A stretch of DNA of 64,000 nt from Methylomonas koyamae (GTDB lineage: Bacteria > Pseudomonadota > Gammaproteobacteria > Methylococcales > Methylomonadaceae). The translations under genes were made by a program, and so were the position numbers. The stretch's first letter is position 1. Each line of letters opens with the position of its first letter. Location of the stretch: NCBI RefSeq assembly GCF_006483455.1, contig NZ_PPPU01000018.1, positions 62,001-126,000 on the forward strand, given 5' to 3'. Of the stretch, positions 63,903 through 64,000 are shown piece by piece. The notes below the pieces were generated by a model that was not told where the DNA came from, made no database searches, and saw only the letters and a program-made list of their open reading frames with translations.

Positions 63903-63923
63903 GGGATTACCGATCTTTTCGGG

Positions 63924-64000
63924 TCAGGAGTTATGCAAAATCGCGTCTAGCGCGGGCCGCAGCCGACTATACTGAAACTCGAAGCCTTGTGCCAACAGGC
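63924..64000 (-). CDS. C-terminal end of a TIGR01777-type NAD-dependent epimerase (partial)
   Basis: Reading the minus strand to the stop at 63924-63926 gives LLAQGFEFQYSRLRPALDAILHNS, quoted here only to show its pattern in short: LLAQGFEFQY then LRPALDAIL. This matches the DUF1731 tail of TIGR01777/YfcH epimerase-like proteins (LL..GF.F.YP.L..AL..LL). The gene continues beyond the window. Photolyase clusters commonly include this gene. Confidence 0.6.
   Translation of the reverse strand, partial: LLAQGFEFQYSRLRPALDAILHNS

Overview
The window is a compact gammaproteobacterial chromosome segment of about 55% G+C. The rimP-nusA-infB-rbfA-truB-rpsO-pnp order, an exosortase-A-associated O-ligase, a GspE ATPase and a large set of c-di-GMP and histidine-kinase genes suggest a free-living, polysaccharide-making species. 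A methanotroph of the Methylomonas type fits best, but that placement is inferred from overall gene content and protein flavour, not from a diagnostic gene.

Layout. 1-16.9 kb is housekeeping metabolism: the 3' end of argG, a small cytochrome c, cysG, tusA-like, rppH, cpdA, gmm, argA, ilvD, argF, argD, then convergent dhaL and dhaK and a NagD-type phosphatase. 17.0-29.1 kb is the information-processing core: a strong promoter and two identical tRNA-Phe genes, the rimP-to-pnp cluster, a family-5 uracil-DNA glycosylase, uvrC and pgsA. 29.2-36.7 kb is surface polysaccharide: TetR regulator, nucleotide-sugar dehydrogenase, UDP-glucuronate epimerase, and on the other strand a membrane-anchored alkaline-phosphatase-superfamily enzyme, an O-ligase and a GT2 glycosyltransferase. 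After tRNA-Ser, 37.4-46.9 kb is one five-gene signalling operon: receiver, REC-PAS-GGDEF-EAL protein, TonB-dependent receptor, YfiR-like periplasmic protein and CHASE8-like hybrid histidine kinase with HPt.

46.9-54.0 kb is the accessory region and the most interesting part. It is the wreck of a type I-G (formerly I-U) CRISPR-Cas locus. A Cas4-Cas1 fusion gene is cut inside Cas1 and joined to one surviving 36-bp CRISPR repeat, which encodes its last ten residues and stop codon. Next come a C-terminal remnant of csb2 (cas5/6) and, further out, a WYL regulator that has lost its WYL domain. Occupying the gaps are a ribbon-helix-helix/PemK toxin-antitoxin pair, a two-gene AT-rich operon encoding a small protein plus an 850-residue STAND ATPase with C-terminal TPR-like repeats (a candidate anti-phage system), and a HigBA pair whose toxin carries an in-frame amber codon eight codons before its normal end.

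54.2-64 kb returns to chromosome backbone: a di-haem cytochrome c peroxidase, a CBS-GAF-GGDEF-EAL protein, gspE, and a stress cluster on the minus strand (TIGR01777-type epimerase end, membrane protein, photolyase, lipocalin, YbgA-type DUF523/DUF1722 protein).
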